Source: Symbiodinium natans
Taxonomy: Eukaryota > Sar > Dinophyceae > Suessiales > Symbiodiniaceae
Reading direction: 5' to 3'
Length of the DNA stretch: 47,500 nt
Assembly: GCA_905221605.1 (NCBI GenBank)
Contig: CAJNDS010002508.1
Coordinates: forward strand, 337,501 to 385,000
Shown: positions 1 to 10,123 of the stretch, piece by piece
Layout: the number at the start of each line of letters is the position of its first letter
Numbering within the stretch: position 1 is the stretch's first letter
Notes under the pieces: model-generated
What the model was told of the DNA's origin: nothing
The model's input: only the letters and a program-made list of their open reading frames with translations
Database searches by the model: none
Made by a program: the position numbers and the translations under genes

Positions 1-614
1 TGTTTAAGGTTTAGGGTTTAGGGTTTTGACAAGGGTTTAGGGTTCAGGGAAAGGGTTTGCGTGGGTTGTTGAGGGGTTTGGGTTTTTGTTGGTGGGGGGT
101 TTGGGGATAGGGAGACAGAGATTTGGGGCTCTAGGGGGCTTAGGGATGTGGGGCGTTACTGGCTCTAGCTTTGTTGAGCTGGTTGCTTGGGGCTAGGGGA
201 GGATAGGGGTTGCAGGGCTTGTTTGAGGGCGACAAAGAGTTTAGGGATGTTGAGGGCGTAAGATTGTTCTTCCAAAGAGCTTGGGCTTGGAAAAAACAGG
301 GCCTCCTCAACCTTAAGCCTTCAGCCCTCAACCCTAATCCGACAAGCTCCTTCACCATGTAAGCCTAAACCCTAATACCCCCCAAAACACCCAAACAAAC
401 CCTTTCAGAACCCTAAGCTCTAAACACCCCACAAAGAAAAAGCCAGATTCGTGATCCAAGAGTAACCTGGGAATAAACAGGGTGCCCGTTTTTGGTTTAA
501 AGGGACTTGGAAGGGAACATAAACCCCGAAAAAAGGGAAGTGGGCCTACTCTGGGTCCCAAAACTGGAGTTGGAGCTATTCAGGGGAACCTTTAAACGGG
601 GTACAACCTATCAC

Positions 615-692
615 TCCCTTAAACCCGAAACCCTAAACCCTCAACCTTAAACCCTAAACCCTCAACCCTAAACCCCAAACCCTAAACCCTAC
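615..692 (-). repeat. Telomere-like array, CCCTAAA on plus strand
   Basis: Degenerate CCCTAAA/CCCTCAA heptamers directly left of the exon-like island at 690-776. Confidence 0.9.
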
Positions 693-776
693 TCGGGTCC
701 TAAAATTGGAGTCGGAGCGGCCTGGGGCGGAGCTGCGTCCGATGTCGCGGTAACGAGGACCTGGGCGTCCAAGAGT
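690..776 (-). CDS. Exon-like island
   Basis: Open minus frame DAQVLVTATSDAAPPQAAP between a CCCTAAA array (left) and a TTTAGGG array (right). CCCAG|GTCC and CCCAG|GCCG acceptor-like sites lie inside. Function unknown. Confidence 0.35.
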
Positions 777-1102
777 TTAGGGTATAGGGTATAGGGTTTA
801 GGGTTTAGGGTTTAGGGTATGGGGGTTTACGAAATTCGGAGCCACCTTTTTGAAGTCCTTATTATAAAGGAAAATTACCATTTGTGGTCGATTATAGAGG
901 TCCCTTGTTTTCGTAAACTCCCAACTCTCACTCAAACCCTAAACCCTAAACCCTAAACACTAGACCCTAAACACCCCAAGTCCCAGAACAAAAACCATAC
1001 AAGCCCCTAAACTCACACAACAAACAGAGATTGGAAGAAAAAAACCTAAACCCTAAACCCTAAACCCTCAACCCTAAACCCTAAACCCTAAACCCTAAAC
1101 CC

Positions 1103-1195
1103 AAAACTTTCCGAGCCCCTGGCCAGGTCTAAATCGCTCTGCGGAACTTCTCCGCCCCAAGCCGTGCTACCCACCACCTCGAGGGGGCGGTGTCG
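1103..1195 (-). CDS. Exon-like island
   Basis: Open minus frame RPLEVVGSTAWGGEVPQSDL followed by DLARGSESF. Flanks follow the C-array/exon/G-array rule. Function unknown. Confidence 0.42.
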
Positions 1196-1350
1196 GGTTT
1201 AGGGTTAGGGTTTGGGGCTTGGGGTTTAGGGTTTAGGGTTTAGGGTTTGGGGTTTAGGGTTTAGGGTTCAGGGTTCAGGGTTGAGGGTTCAGGGTTTAGG
1301 GTTTAGGGTTTAGGGTTTAGGGTTCAGGTTTAGGGTTTAGGTTTCAGGGG
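1196..1350 (+). repeat. Telomere-like array, TTTAGGG on plus strand
   Basis: About 20 heptamers with TTCAGGG and TTTGGGG variants, directly right of the exon-like island 1,103-1,195. Confidence 0.95.
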
Positions 1351-1659
1351 TTTCTAGGCCTTGTCGGGAATTGCAGGGTTCATTGGGCTTGCAGGTCTTG
1401 GTTTGTACAGTTTGGTGACGCTGCTGGATTCGAAGGCCAGCTCAACCCTCCTGGAGCTGCGGCCCTTGTGCCCCAAACGCTACTGAAAAACAAACCAACG
1501 AAACCCCACGATTTCGCAAGATGTCTATCAGCCCAAAACCCAAAACCCTTAACACCCCGGAACCCTGGGCACGAACCGAAGACTTGCGCCAAGCCCCGTG
1601 CAGTCCCCAAAGCACGCCATCAGAGAAGCCCAAACCCTAAACCCCAAACCCTAAAACCC

Positions 1660-2021
1660 TAAACTGAAAACCCCATAAACCCCAACCCCATAAACCCTAT
1701 AAAGCCTGCACACCCTGTAAGCCCCACAAATCCTGTAAAGCCTATAAACCTTCCACACCCTGTACACCCTCTAAACCCCATGAATCCAGCAAAGCCCGTA
1801 AACCCAATAAACCCTATAAACCCTATAAGCCCTGTAAACCCTATGAACCCTATGACCCCCCATAAACCCTGCAAGGCCTATAAACCCTGTAAGCCGTATA
1901 AATCCTATAAACCCCAAAGCCGGAGCCCTAAACCCGATGCCCCTAAACCCTAAACCCTAAACCCTAAACCTAAACCCTAAACCCTAAACCCTAAACCCTA
2001 ACCCTAAACCCTAAACCCTCT
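1660..2021 (-). repeat. Degenerate CCCTATAAA/CCCTGTAAA array passing into pure CCCTAAA
   Basis: From 1,670 to 1,905 the units are 9-10-mers of the form CCC-TNTAAA, giving an artefactual Gly-Phe-Ile repeat frame on the minus strand. Pure heptamers follow at 1,942-2,021. Confidence 0.9.
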
Positions 2022-2095
2022 TTCAGACATCTCGTTGCCTCGATTCTGCACCCTTCCAGCAACTCCTCCGAGCTTGCCTCCAGGGCCGCCTGCCA
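2022..2095 (-). CDS. Exon-like island, helical peptide
   Basis: Minus frame WQAALEASSEELLEGCRIEA then TRCLKEG, strongly helix-like. Acceptor TGGCAG|GCGG. The donor lies inside the first telomere unit (GAAAGAGG|GTTTAGGG). Confidence 0.5.
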
Positions 2096-2104
2096 CTTCG
2101 GGGG

Positions 2105-2270
2105 CTGTTTAGGGCTGTTTAGGGCTTTTTTGGGGCTTTTTAGGGCTGTAGGGGCTGTTAGGGCTTTTTAGGGCTTTTTAGGGCTGTAGGGGCTGTTAGG
2201 GCTGTTAGGGCTGTTAGGGCTTCGGGTTTAGGGTTTAGGGTTTAGGGTTTAGGGTTTAGGGTGTAGGGGG
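2105..2270 (+). repeat. TTTTTAGGGCTG-type variant array then TTTAGGG
   Basis: Units GGGCTGTTTA and GGGCTTTTTA repeat before pure TTTAGGG at 2,225-2,265. Confidence 0.85.
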
Positions 2271-2649
2271 GCTTCTGGGGCTCTGAGGGTGTTTAGGGCC
2301 TTTCGGGTTTTTGTTTGAGCTCTTGGGGGCCGTTCAGGGTTTTTGGTGCTTTTGGTAGGGCTTTGAGGGCGTTTTAGGGCCGTTGTGGCCTTTACGGCTT
2401 TCAGATTTTGCTGTTGGCTTTGGGGGTCTTTTTGGGCTTTTAGGGTTGTTGAAGAGCATTCAAATTTGTTTAAGGGCTTCTAGGGTTTTAGGGCTTTTGG
2501 GCTTTTAGGAGTTGTTAAGGGCTTTTAGGGTTTTCAAGGCGTTTAGGTTTTTTTGGGGGCTTTTAGGGCTTTTCGGGTTTAAAGGCTAGGCTTGGTCCAG
2601 GACGCAGGGCTTGATGTTTCGGGCTGAGGAACTGGGGTGAGGGTTTCGA

Positions 2650-2985
2650 GTTTAGGGTTTAGGGTTTAGGGTTTCGGGTTTAGGGTTTAGGGTTTAGGGT
2701 TTAGGGTTTAGGGTTTAGGGTTTAGGGTTTGGGGTTTAGGGTTTAGGGTGTAGGGTTTAGGGTTTAGGGTTTAGGGTTTAGGGTTTGGAAACATTTGCTT
2801 GGGGCGGGCCCCTCTCCCTCCACCAAGCCTCAACGCACCGCCTGAGCTGATCGCGCTGAGGTCGCATCGCATTCACCTGGCAAGCTCAGAGGGTATAGGG
2901 TTTGGGGTTTAGGGTGTAGGGTTTAGGGTTTAGGGTTTAGGGTTTAGGGTTTAGGGTTTAGGGTTTAGGGTTTAGGGTTTAGGGC
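2650..2985 (+). repeat. Two TTTAGGG arrays split by a unique island
   Basis: Arrays at 2,650-2,786 and 2,894-2,985, same orientation, around the exon-like island at 2,788-2,876. Confidence 0.95.
2788..2876 (-). CDS. Exon-like island
   Basis: Minus frame VNAMRPQRDQLRRCVEAWWR then ERGPPQANVS after acceptor CTTGCCAG|GTGAA. Both flanks are TTTAGGG arrays, so it breaks the usual array rule on one side. The plus strand also has an open frame. Confidence 0.42.
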
Positions 2986-3014
2986 GCAGCTCTCTACTTT
3001 GGAGTAGACCCCGG

Positions 3015-3182
3015 AAAGAGGTATATACTTTTTAGGTACAAGTAGCTATAGTAGGAACCCGGAGCCAAAAAATGAATTGAAGTGTTGTACTCCAAAACAA
3101 CGAGTTAAGGGCTTGTAACTTGTAGCCTAAGGGTAGTTACAAGGGCCCCTGCATGGGGACCTCTTCATTCAGTATATACCCT
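3015..3182. repeat. TATA-rich foldback element, diverged copy
   Basis: GGTATATACT at 3,020-3,029 is repeated inverted at 3,171-3,180, with an inner TTGTAAC/GTTACAA pair. A stretch near 3,045-3,090 (GGAACCCGGAGCCAAAAAAT) resembles 13,443-13,470 (GGAACCCAGAACAAAAGAAT). Confidence 0.6.
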
Positions 3183-3751
3183 ATAAACCGCCAAGGGCCC
3201 ACACTTCAGAACCCCTAAACCCTAAACCCTAAACCCTAAACCCTAAACCCTTGTTTAAGGAAGGCAAGGGGCCTTAGATGTAGGCCAGGGTCTAGGGGTT
3301 TGGGGCTTCGGCCTTTCGGGCTTTTGGGGTAGTTTGTAGGGGTCGAGGTTTTAGGGCTTATGGGGCTATTCAGGATGAGCACTTCGCGTTCAGACCAGGT
3401 ACGAAGGTATAGGGCTTGGGATTCGTAGGTGTTCGGGTCTGGCCAGCGTGATGTTGGAAAACCCTATAGACTACTCAACCCTAAATTCCGAACCCTCACC
3501 CATAGTCCCTAAACCGGTGCCCTGAGAGCCCTGATGAAATTGGCGATTAACGAAGCATGGGTCCTCGTGCTCGAGGGTATTTAGAGTGGTGCCTACGCCC
3601 CTATAAACCCTCAACCCTCAATCCTCGACGCGTTTAGGGCAACCCTAAACCCGAAACCCTAAACTCGAAATCCTAAACCCGAAACCCTAAACCCGAAACC
3701 CTAAACCCTCAATCCTCAATGTGTTTAGGGCTTAGTGCGGGGGGGGGGGGG

Positions 3752-3824
3752 AGAGGTGGCCCCGCCTTTGTCTCGACCTTCTCCATAATTCCTCCAACCT
3801 TTCGGCCGGCTCGGGAGTTTCGGG
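3752..3824 (-). CDS. Exon-like island
   Basis: Minus frame PETPEPAERLEELWRRSRQR then RGHLSP, charged and helix-like, ending near a G homopolymer run. C-array on the left and G-array on the right. Confidence 0.48.
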
Positions 3825-4523
3825 TTGTAAGGTTAAGGGCTTTGTGAGGCTTGAGGGTTGTAGGGTTTAGGGTGTAGGGTGGAGGTTTTAGGGTTTAGGG
3901 TCTGGGGTTTAGGGTTTAGGGTTTAGGGTTGAGGGTTGAGGGTTGAGGGTTTAGGCTTCAGCGCTTTGGGGTTCTTTCTAGGGCTTTGGGGCTTTTCAGG
4001 GCTCTGCCTAGTCCCCCTCTAAACGATCCAAGCCTAAGCCCCGAGACCTGGCAACCCCTAAACCCCTAAAACCCCTAAAACCCTAAACCCCTAAAACCCC
4101 TAAAACCCCTAAAACCCTAAAACCCTAAAACCCTAACACCCTAACACCCTAAAACCCGAAAACCCCAAAATTAAACCCTAAAACGGGTTCCTAGAACCCT
4201 GAAACCCCTAACACCCTCAAACTCCGCAACCTCCAAGTGCTGAACCCCTGGAGTTCAGGGCTCTAAGCCCTAAACCCAAACATCGGTTTACGGGTTTCTG
4301 AGGGCTTTAGGGCTTAGGGTTGAGGGTTGAGGGTTGAGGGTTGAGGGTTTAGGGTGTAGGGTTTAGGGTTTAGGGTTTAGGGCTTTAGGGCTTGAGGGCT
4401 TGAGGGCTTAGGGCTTGGGAAAAAAACCTACGCCTCGGATAACCCCTTAACCCTTAACCCTTAACCCTAAACCCTAAACCCTAAACCCTAAACCCTAAAC
4501 CCTAAACCCTAAACCCTCTAGGG

Positions 4524-4606
4524 ATCACACCACCTCGGCCACGGCGGAAGGGCAATCTGCACCTCGGCTGCATATGATTGCCCTTAAGGCGTTTCTAGGT
4601 CTGCCC
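4524..4606 (-). CDS. Exon-like island
   Basis: Minus frame GRPRNALRAIICSRGADCPS then AVAE with donor GCCGAG|GTGGTG. CCCTAAA array on the left; no G-array on the right. Confidence 0.38.
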
Positions 4607-5605
4607 CAGTAACCTGGGATGTAAAATAGGGTGCCCGCTTTTTTTTTTGCTTAAAGGGTTTTACAAGGGAACCTAACCCACCCCCTCCCCCCCCCACCAC
4701 CCAAACAAGAAAAAATGGTAATAAGGGCACGACTGGGCATCTAGCGTTGGGGTTTTGGGGGTTTCGGCTTTGGCGATTGAGGGTCTTAGAGGTTTACGGT
4801 TTTTGTGGGGTTCGAGGGATGCAGGGGGTTCAGCCTCAAGTGCAAGTGGTGAGATTCTAAACCCTAACCCCTCAAGGCATGAAGGCTCATACTCCTACGG
4901 TGGTGCCCCAAAAGGCTTCCCTGAACTCCTCATATGGCCCTTCTCCTACCTGAAGAGTCCCCGAAGCCAAGGGTACCAGTTTTGGGAGTGGGATCCCTAC
5001 CAAGGAAAACAAGCCAGCCAACGTTAAGCACAAAATCACCGGGCCCCGGGATCCCCAGCCCACCACAAACCGACAAACCCCCCTCATGAACTCTGGGCCG
5101 AAACAGCCGACTGACTCTAAACCGCAGAGTGCTCACTAACCCCGAACCCCAAGAAGCCCTAAGCCAGAAGATCCCAGACCCAGAACTTCACATGAGCTGA
5201 GCCTCTAACCATGCGCCTTTAACCCCTCGTTAAACCCTTAGCTCCCAACCCCTCAACCGTGAAACCCCTCCCCAAACCCTCAAAAGCCATAGCCCCAACC
5301 CCTAAACCCGAAACCCTGAACCCTACATGTACAACGTCCACATGGATCCTTAGGGCAACAAAAAATCTGCTGGGAGCCCCTGGCTGAACAATGAAGGGCG
5401 AGGATTCGCCCGAGACTGGGCAAAAGAGGGTTTAGTCTTGCTTGGCTTGGTGGTGAAGGGGGGGGTGGGTTCAGGTTTAGGGTTTGGGGGGCCCTGGCCT
5501 CAGGAATGAGGGGTTTGAGGGTTGGGAATTTGGGGGGGGGGGGGGGGGGATGTGGTGTTTGGGGCTTGATTTGTTAGGGGGGTTTCCGGACTTATAAGCC
5601 CAAGC

Positions 5606-5790
5606 CCTGAACCCTGAACCCTAAACCCTAAACCCTAAACCCTAAACCCTAAACCCTAAACCCTAAACCCTAAACCCTAAACCCTAAACCCTAAACCCTG
5701 AACCCTGAACCCTGAACCCTGAACCCTGAACCCTGAACCCTGAACCCTGAACCCTGAACCCTGAACCCTGAACCCTGAACCCTGAACCCT
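5606..5790 (-). repeat. CCCTAAA array changing to homogeneous CCCTGAA
   Basis: About 13 CCCTAAA units are followed by about 13 CCCTGAA units without interruption. The clean switch shows local amplification of a mutated unit. Confidence 0.95.
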
Positions 5791-6082
5791 ACCCTGAACC
5801 ATAAAACCGTTTGGGCTTTGGGAGCCCCTACATTCCTATATTCTCGAGGTCGTGCATAGACCCCTGCGGGCTCTGGCTATGTCAGGGAGCAGAAGCTACC
5901 AAATTCCATAACTCCTCGATCATGAATCAAAATATGCGGAAGTCAGACATAATTACTGGACAAAACCTAAGCCCCGAACCGCGTATGGGCCTCTGCAAGC
6001 TTAAGCACCAAAGCCACACCCAATCCCGAACCCAAGGACTCAGCCCCTCCGCCCTAAGCCCTCAACCCTAAACTCTAACCCC

Positions 6083-6228
6083 TACGCCCTAAACCCTAAA
6101 CCTGAAACCTAAACCCGAAACCCTAAACCCTAAACCCGAAACCCGAAACCCGAACCCTAAACCCTAAACCCTAAACCCTAAACCCTAAACCCTAAACCCT
6201 AAACCCTAAACCCTAAACCCTAAACCCG
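6083..6228 (-). repeat. CCCTAAA array
   Basis: Pure and CCCGAAA-variant heptamers to the left of the exon-like island 6,229-6,288. Confidence 0.95.
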
Positions 6229-6288
6229 AAGCGACACCACACCGGAGCCCTGCCTTAGCTGCTGCTGTTTTGCTTCCTCGCGCGCCAG
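6229..6288 (-). CDS. Exon-like island, Gln-rich
   Basis: Minus frame LAREEAKQQQLRQGSGVVSL, ending at a telomere unit that supplies the donor GG|GTTTAG. Possible acceptor GCGAG|GAAG. Flanks follow the rule. Confidence 0.42.
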
Positions 6289-6330
6289 ATTTTTTAGGGA
6301 AAGAGTGCCCGCTTGGTTTTTGTCAGGGGT

Positions 6331-6436
6331 TTAGAGTTTAGGGTTTAGGGTTTAGGGTTTAGGGTTTAGGGTTTAGGGTTTAGGGTTTAGGGTTTAGGGT
6401 TTAGGGTTTAGGGTTTAGGGTTTAGGGTTTAGGGTT
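6331..6436 (+). repeat. TTTAGGG array
   Basis: About 15 almost perfect heptamers. With 6,083-6,228 it brackets an exon; with 6,668-6,742 it brackets an intron interior. Confidence 0.97.
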
Positions 6437-6516
6437 GAGTGATGGCATTTTGGGGGAGCTCGCAGATTTCAGGCCGGATTGGGAGTAACTTAGGGCTTGG
6501 GGTGGACTTGGAGGGG

Positions 6517-6612
6517 CATCCTCCGGATACGGAGTATGCCTTAATTTGGGTCCCGTGTAGCATAACCCTTATAAAACTCTAAGGGCCCATCCGAAGTCTT
6601 TAAATCCTTTTT
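6517..6612 (+). repeat. TATA-rich foldback element, copy B
   Basis: Shares AATTTGGGTCCC, then CCCTTATA, ACTCT and AAGGGCCCAT in the same order as the reverse of 31,230-31,331. It lies in the intron interior between a G-array and a C-array. Confidence 0.7.
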
Positions 6613-6764
6613 AGACCAAGGGTAAGGGACCGTCCTGAGGGCTCATGGTTCTATCCTTGGAATTTATACCCTAAACCCTAAACCCTAAACCCTAAACCTT
6701 AAACCCTAAACCCTAAACCCCAAACCCTAAACCCTAAACCCTCCAAAGCCCCAAAACACCCTCG

Positions 6765-6845
6765 CGCAAGGAGCGCGGTCCTTGTGAAACGCTGCCTGCG
6801 GCCGGCTTTTTCGAAGCGGCCTCCGAGGGCCAAGGGGCGTGGTTT
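6765..6845 (-). CDS. Exon-like island
   Basis: Minus frame PLALGGRFEKAGRRQRFTRT then ALLARG. Other minus frames are also open over this GC-rich stretch, so the frame is chosen by composition. Flanks follow the rule. Confidence 0.38.
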
Positions 6846-7680
6846 GCAGCTTAGGGCTTAGGGCTTAGGGATTAGGGTTTAGGGTTGAGGGTTTAGGGTT
6901 TAGGGTTGAGGGTTTAGGGTTTATGGTTTGGGGTTTGGGGTTTGGGGCTTGGGGCTCGGGCTTAGGCAGAAGGTTTAGGGTTCAGGGTTTATAGAGTTTA
7001 TAGGGTTTGGGGGGAGGGGGGGGATCATAGTGGATCCCCGTATCACCCTGCCCTTGGTTTTCGAATGGGCCAGGGATGAGGACGCCCGCTCAACGTTTGT
7101 CGTGGAACCTGGCTATCTCATATATTAACCCTAAACCCTAAACCCTAAACCCTAAACCCTACCCCTAAACCGCACAGTAGCAGCTGCTGAACACAAAGGT
7201 CAAGCTGCAGTGGTCCCAAAATGCTTCGACAGCTCCCCCTGAACCCCTCAACCCTAAACCTTCCATACTTCCAGGTGGCTAGAGGTGTGGGGGTTGGCGT
7301 CGGGAGCAAGGTACTGCGTACAAATACATACGCAAACGTTCATAACCAAACCTCTATGCACATGCATATGCAAGCAACTAAAACACACAACGAACTCAAA
7401 AAAACATAGCACGAGATCAAAAACCTGTGAAGTAGGCATTTTGTATGTTTGGTATCCTTCCAAGGGACACCCAATACATACAATCACCGGGTTTAATGTT
7501 TCGGGTTTGCACCCTGAACCCTGCACCCCAAACCCTACACCCTATACCCTAACCCCTAAACCTGCCGCCCCCTCCCTGACCCCATAGTGGGTGCTTTAAG
7601 GGTTTATCCTTAAGGCCTCCTTCAAAAGGGCCGCCGGCCCCCATTCGCATGGGGGCTTGGAGCTTTTCGGGCGTTTGGGG

Positions 7681-7749
7681 CGGTGTCTCAGAAGCTCACA
7701 AACCTCCAGTTCGGCCCGGGGCATGCACATGACCACCGACAAGGGACAG
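7681..7749 (-). CDS. Exon-like island
   Basis: Minus frame SVVMCMPRAELEVCELLRHR, directly left of a long TTTAGGG array. Function unknown. Confidence 0.42.
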
Positions 7750-7752
7750 TTT

Positions 7753-7837
7753 TTAGGGTTTAGGGTTTAGGGTTTAGGGTTTAGGGTTTAGGGTTTAGGG
7801 TTTAGGGTTTAGGGTTTAGGGTTTAGGGTTTAGGGTT
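7753..7837 (+). repeat. TTTAGGG array
   Basis: Twelve perfect heptamers right of the exon-like island 7,681-7,749. Confidence 0.97.
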
Positions 7838-8509
7838 AACAAACACACTGACGGCAAACGCCAAGATTGAAAGAAGCGCTGAACATAACACGCTGAGCCT
7901 CTCCCACTAAGCCTCCGAACTTAGAAACTTAGAGCCACAAGCGGACGCCGTCCGGCCTGCAGTGTTGGATATTCCACCTGCTCAGGGTTGCTGTCTTCTG
8001 TTTTTTGGGTGGGAGGGGGGAAAAAAGACATCCAGGATGTTGCCGCATCTTAAACCCTAGGGCTCTGGTTCTAGGATTTTTGGCTCCAAGGCACCAGGTT
8101 TCTAGGTTTCTAGGGGGAAGATTCAGGGCCTTGGGATGTTTTTTGGGCAGATGAATGCTAGGGAGCTGTCGGGCATTGCGGGTTTGGGGCTTACATCAAG
8201 AGGGGTTCTGGGTTGTAGGGCCTAGGTTCCAGCAGAATGCCAGCAAGCAGCCTGCGAGGTTCTGCTTCGAGGGCTTTCGGGGGATGAGGGTTCTGGTCTT
8301 AGGCTTTCGGCCTTCAGGGGGGGTCTAAACCCTAAACCCTAAATCTACAAAATATCTTCCACTCAAAAATTAGCAAATTGATAAAAAAAAAATCAAACAA
8401 ATTTAAAACTCAAAAAATATCATTTTAAATCCTAAACGCCTAGGGTCTCAGGGTCTTCGGCCTTCAGGGTCTTTGGCAACGTCAGGCCGGAAGGCGACGC
8501 GACAGAATA

Positions 8510-8533
8510 CACCCCCCCCCCCCCCCCCCCCCA
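8510..8533 (+). repeat. Poly-C tract
   Basis: Uninterrupted run of C after ATACA. Similar C or G runs occur at 3,740, 5,532, 10,777, 22,650, 28,598, 31,747, 32,040 and 36,146. Confidence 0.9.
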
Positions 8534-8661
8534 ACAACTTTCGGGTCCACAGGGCCTGTGGGGTTGTAGGAACCTCAACCCTAAACCCTAAACCCTAAAC
8601 CCTAAAGCTTAAACCCTAAACCCTAAACCCTAAACCCTAAACCCTAAACCCCGGGAGGCAC

Positions 8662-8703
8662 CTGTGAAGTGCACTTCCCGGGCGAACCTTTGTCCACGGG
8701 CAC
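8662..8703 (-). CDS. 42-bp micro-exon with clean splice sites
   Basis: Minus strand: acceptor GGGGCAG|GTGCCC and donor TTCACAG|GTGCCT enclose exactly 14 codons, VPVDKGSPGKCTSQ. It lies between a CCCTAAA array (8,575-8,652) and a TTTAGGG array (8,735-8,884). A CCCGGGA/TCCCGGG inverted repeat overlaps it. Confidence 0.5.
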
Positions 8704-8734
8704 CTGCCCCAGCGGAGGGTGACTGGAGGGCTTA

Positions 8735-8884
8735 GGGTTTAGGAGGGTTTAGGGCTTAGGGTTTAGGGTTTAGGGTTTAGGGTTTCGGGTTTAGGGTTTA
8801 GGGTACAGGGTTTAGGGTTTAGGGTTTAGGGTTTAGGGTTTAGGGTTTAGGGTTTAGGGTTTAGGGTTTAGGGTTTAGGGCTTC
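8735..8884 (+). repeat. TTTAGGG array
   Basis: About 20 heptamers. Partner CCCTAAA arrays lie at 8,575-8,652 and 10,024-10,123. Confidence 0.97.
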
Positions 8885-9333
8885 GGGTTTCGGAATTTAG
8901 GGTCTGACGGAAGGGGGGGTGTGGTTTAAAGCCCGACACCCTTAACCCTATACCCTCTCTTACCTTTTGTTACTTAAACTTCAAATCGAACAGTCGGCCA
9001 CCAACTCTAATGCGATTCCGAACAATCAGGCCTAGGATTTAGGGTTTAGGGTGTAGGGTTTAGGGCTCAGGGTTCATGATTGGGTTTAGGCTTTAGGGTT
9101 CAGTGCCAGGGGTTTAGGGTTCAGGGAGTAGGGTTGATGGTGCTGGGCCAGGGCTTAGGGTGCAGGACCCAGGGTTCAAGGTTCAAGGCAAGGGTTTTGG
9201 GTTCCGGGGCCCAAGGCCGAGGGTTTAGGGTTCAAAGCATAGACTTTAGGGCTCTAAGGTAATGTGTCCTTGAAGGGTGGTGTCTTGTCGCATGTAAAGT
9301 AAAGGAAAAGGCTGAACCTACATCTTCTTAATG

Positions 9334-9560
9334 TTACGGTGGGTATGAACACAATTGCTGGCATAGTGAATGCTTGAACTTGAGATGCTGAACACGAAAC
9401 CCCTCAACGAAATTTGCATGAGGTTGGAGTTTCGCCTTCAACCTTGGCAAGGATTCATCAGAAGAATCCAAAGGTCGGAAGCCAAGAAGAACGCTCACTC
9501 TCAGCACAAAGGTCAGACTGGAGTCCTCCAACCGACACCTCTCTTCGGCTCGCGCCCGTC
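9334..9560 (-). CDS. Possible exon in a 400-base island
   Basis: Minus frame with SSLTFVLRVSVLLGFRPLDS followed by SDESLPRLKAKLQ. A plus-strand frame (from 9,370) is open over the same DNA, so strand and coding status are uncertain. Confidence 0.25.
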
Positions 9561-9685
9561 GGCACAACATTACGGCACGGCACTACGTAACAGCAGAGAG
9601 TCTGTCATAGATGCCCCCCGTTTCATACATCATCACCATGGTGGGCAAGGCAGTGCAACCAAGCACCTTCCTCATCCAACTGGGT

Positions 9686-9725
9686 TTAGGTTTAGGGTTT
9701 AGGGTTTAGGGTTGAGGGTTAGGGT

Positions 9726-9778
<53 letters not shown>

Positions 9779-9886
9779 GGTTTAGGGTTTAGGGTTTAGG
9801 GTTTAGGGTTTAGGGTTTAGGGTTTAGGGTTTAGGGTTTAGGGTTTAGGGTTTAGGGTTTAGGGTTTAGGGTTTAGGGTTTAGGGT
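9686..9886 (+). repeat. TTTAGGG array with internal TTGAGGG block
   Basis: A homogeneous TTGAGGG run (9,703-9,780) sits inside pure TTTAGGG, another amplified variant. Confidence 0.97.
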
Positions 9887-10023
9887 GGCTTGCATGGAAT
9901 TCACATGCTTCGCAAAGAAAGACCTGGACAGTCAACTCAAGGCCGTGCGCAGCGGAGGGCACCATCCGAGCTCGCATGGAAACAAGCAGCGCGTGCATCG
10001 TGAATCTAATCGACATCAGTTCA

Positions 10024-10123
10024 ACTAACCCTAAACTCTAGACCCTAGACCCTAGACCCTAAACCCTAAACCCTAAACCCTAAACCCTAAACCCTAAACC
10101 CTAAACCCTAAACCCTAAACCCC
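10024..10123 (-). repeat. CCCTAAA array
   Basis: About 13 heptamers. With 9,686-9,886 it forms a G-array, about 140-base interior, C-array arrangement. Confidence 0.97.

Noticed and set aside
1659-1874. Gly-Phe-Ile/Thr repeat protein on the minus strand
   Set aside because: Pure translation of degenerate CCCTATAAA units. The same holds for the Gly-rich frames at 22,392-22,960, 26,676-26,867 and 36,816-37,028.
8072-8092. Relict dinoflagellate spliced-leader sequence (GATTTTTGGCTCCAAG)
   Set aside because: It needs two insertions to match the leader end and lacks the 5' half; no retroposed coding sequence follows.
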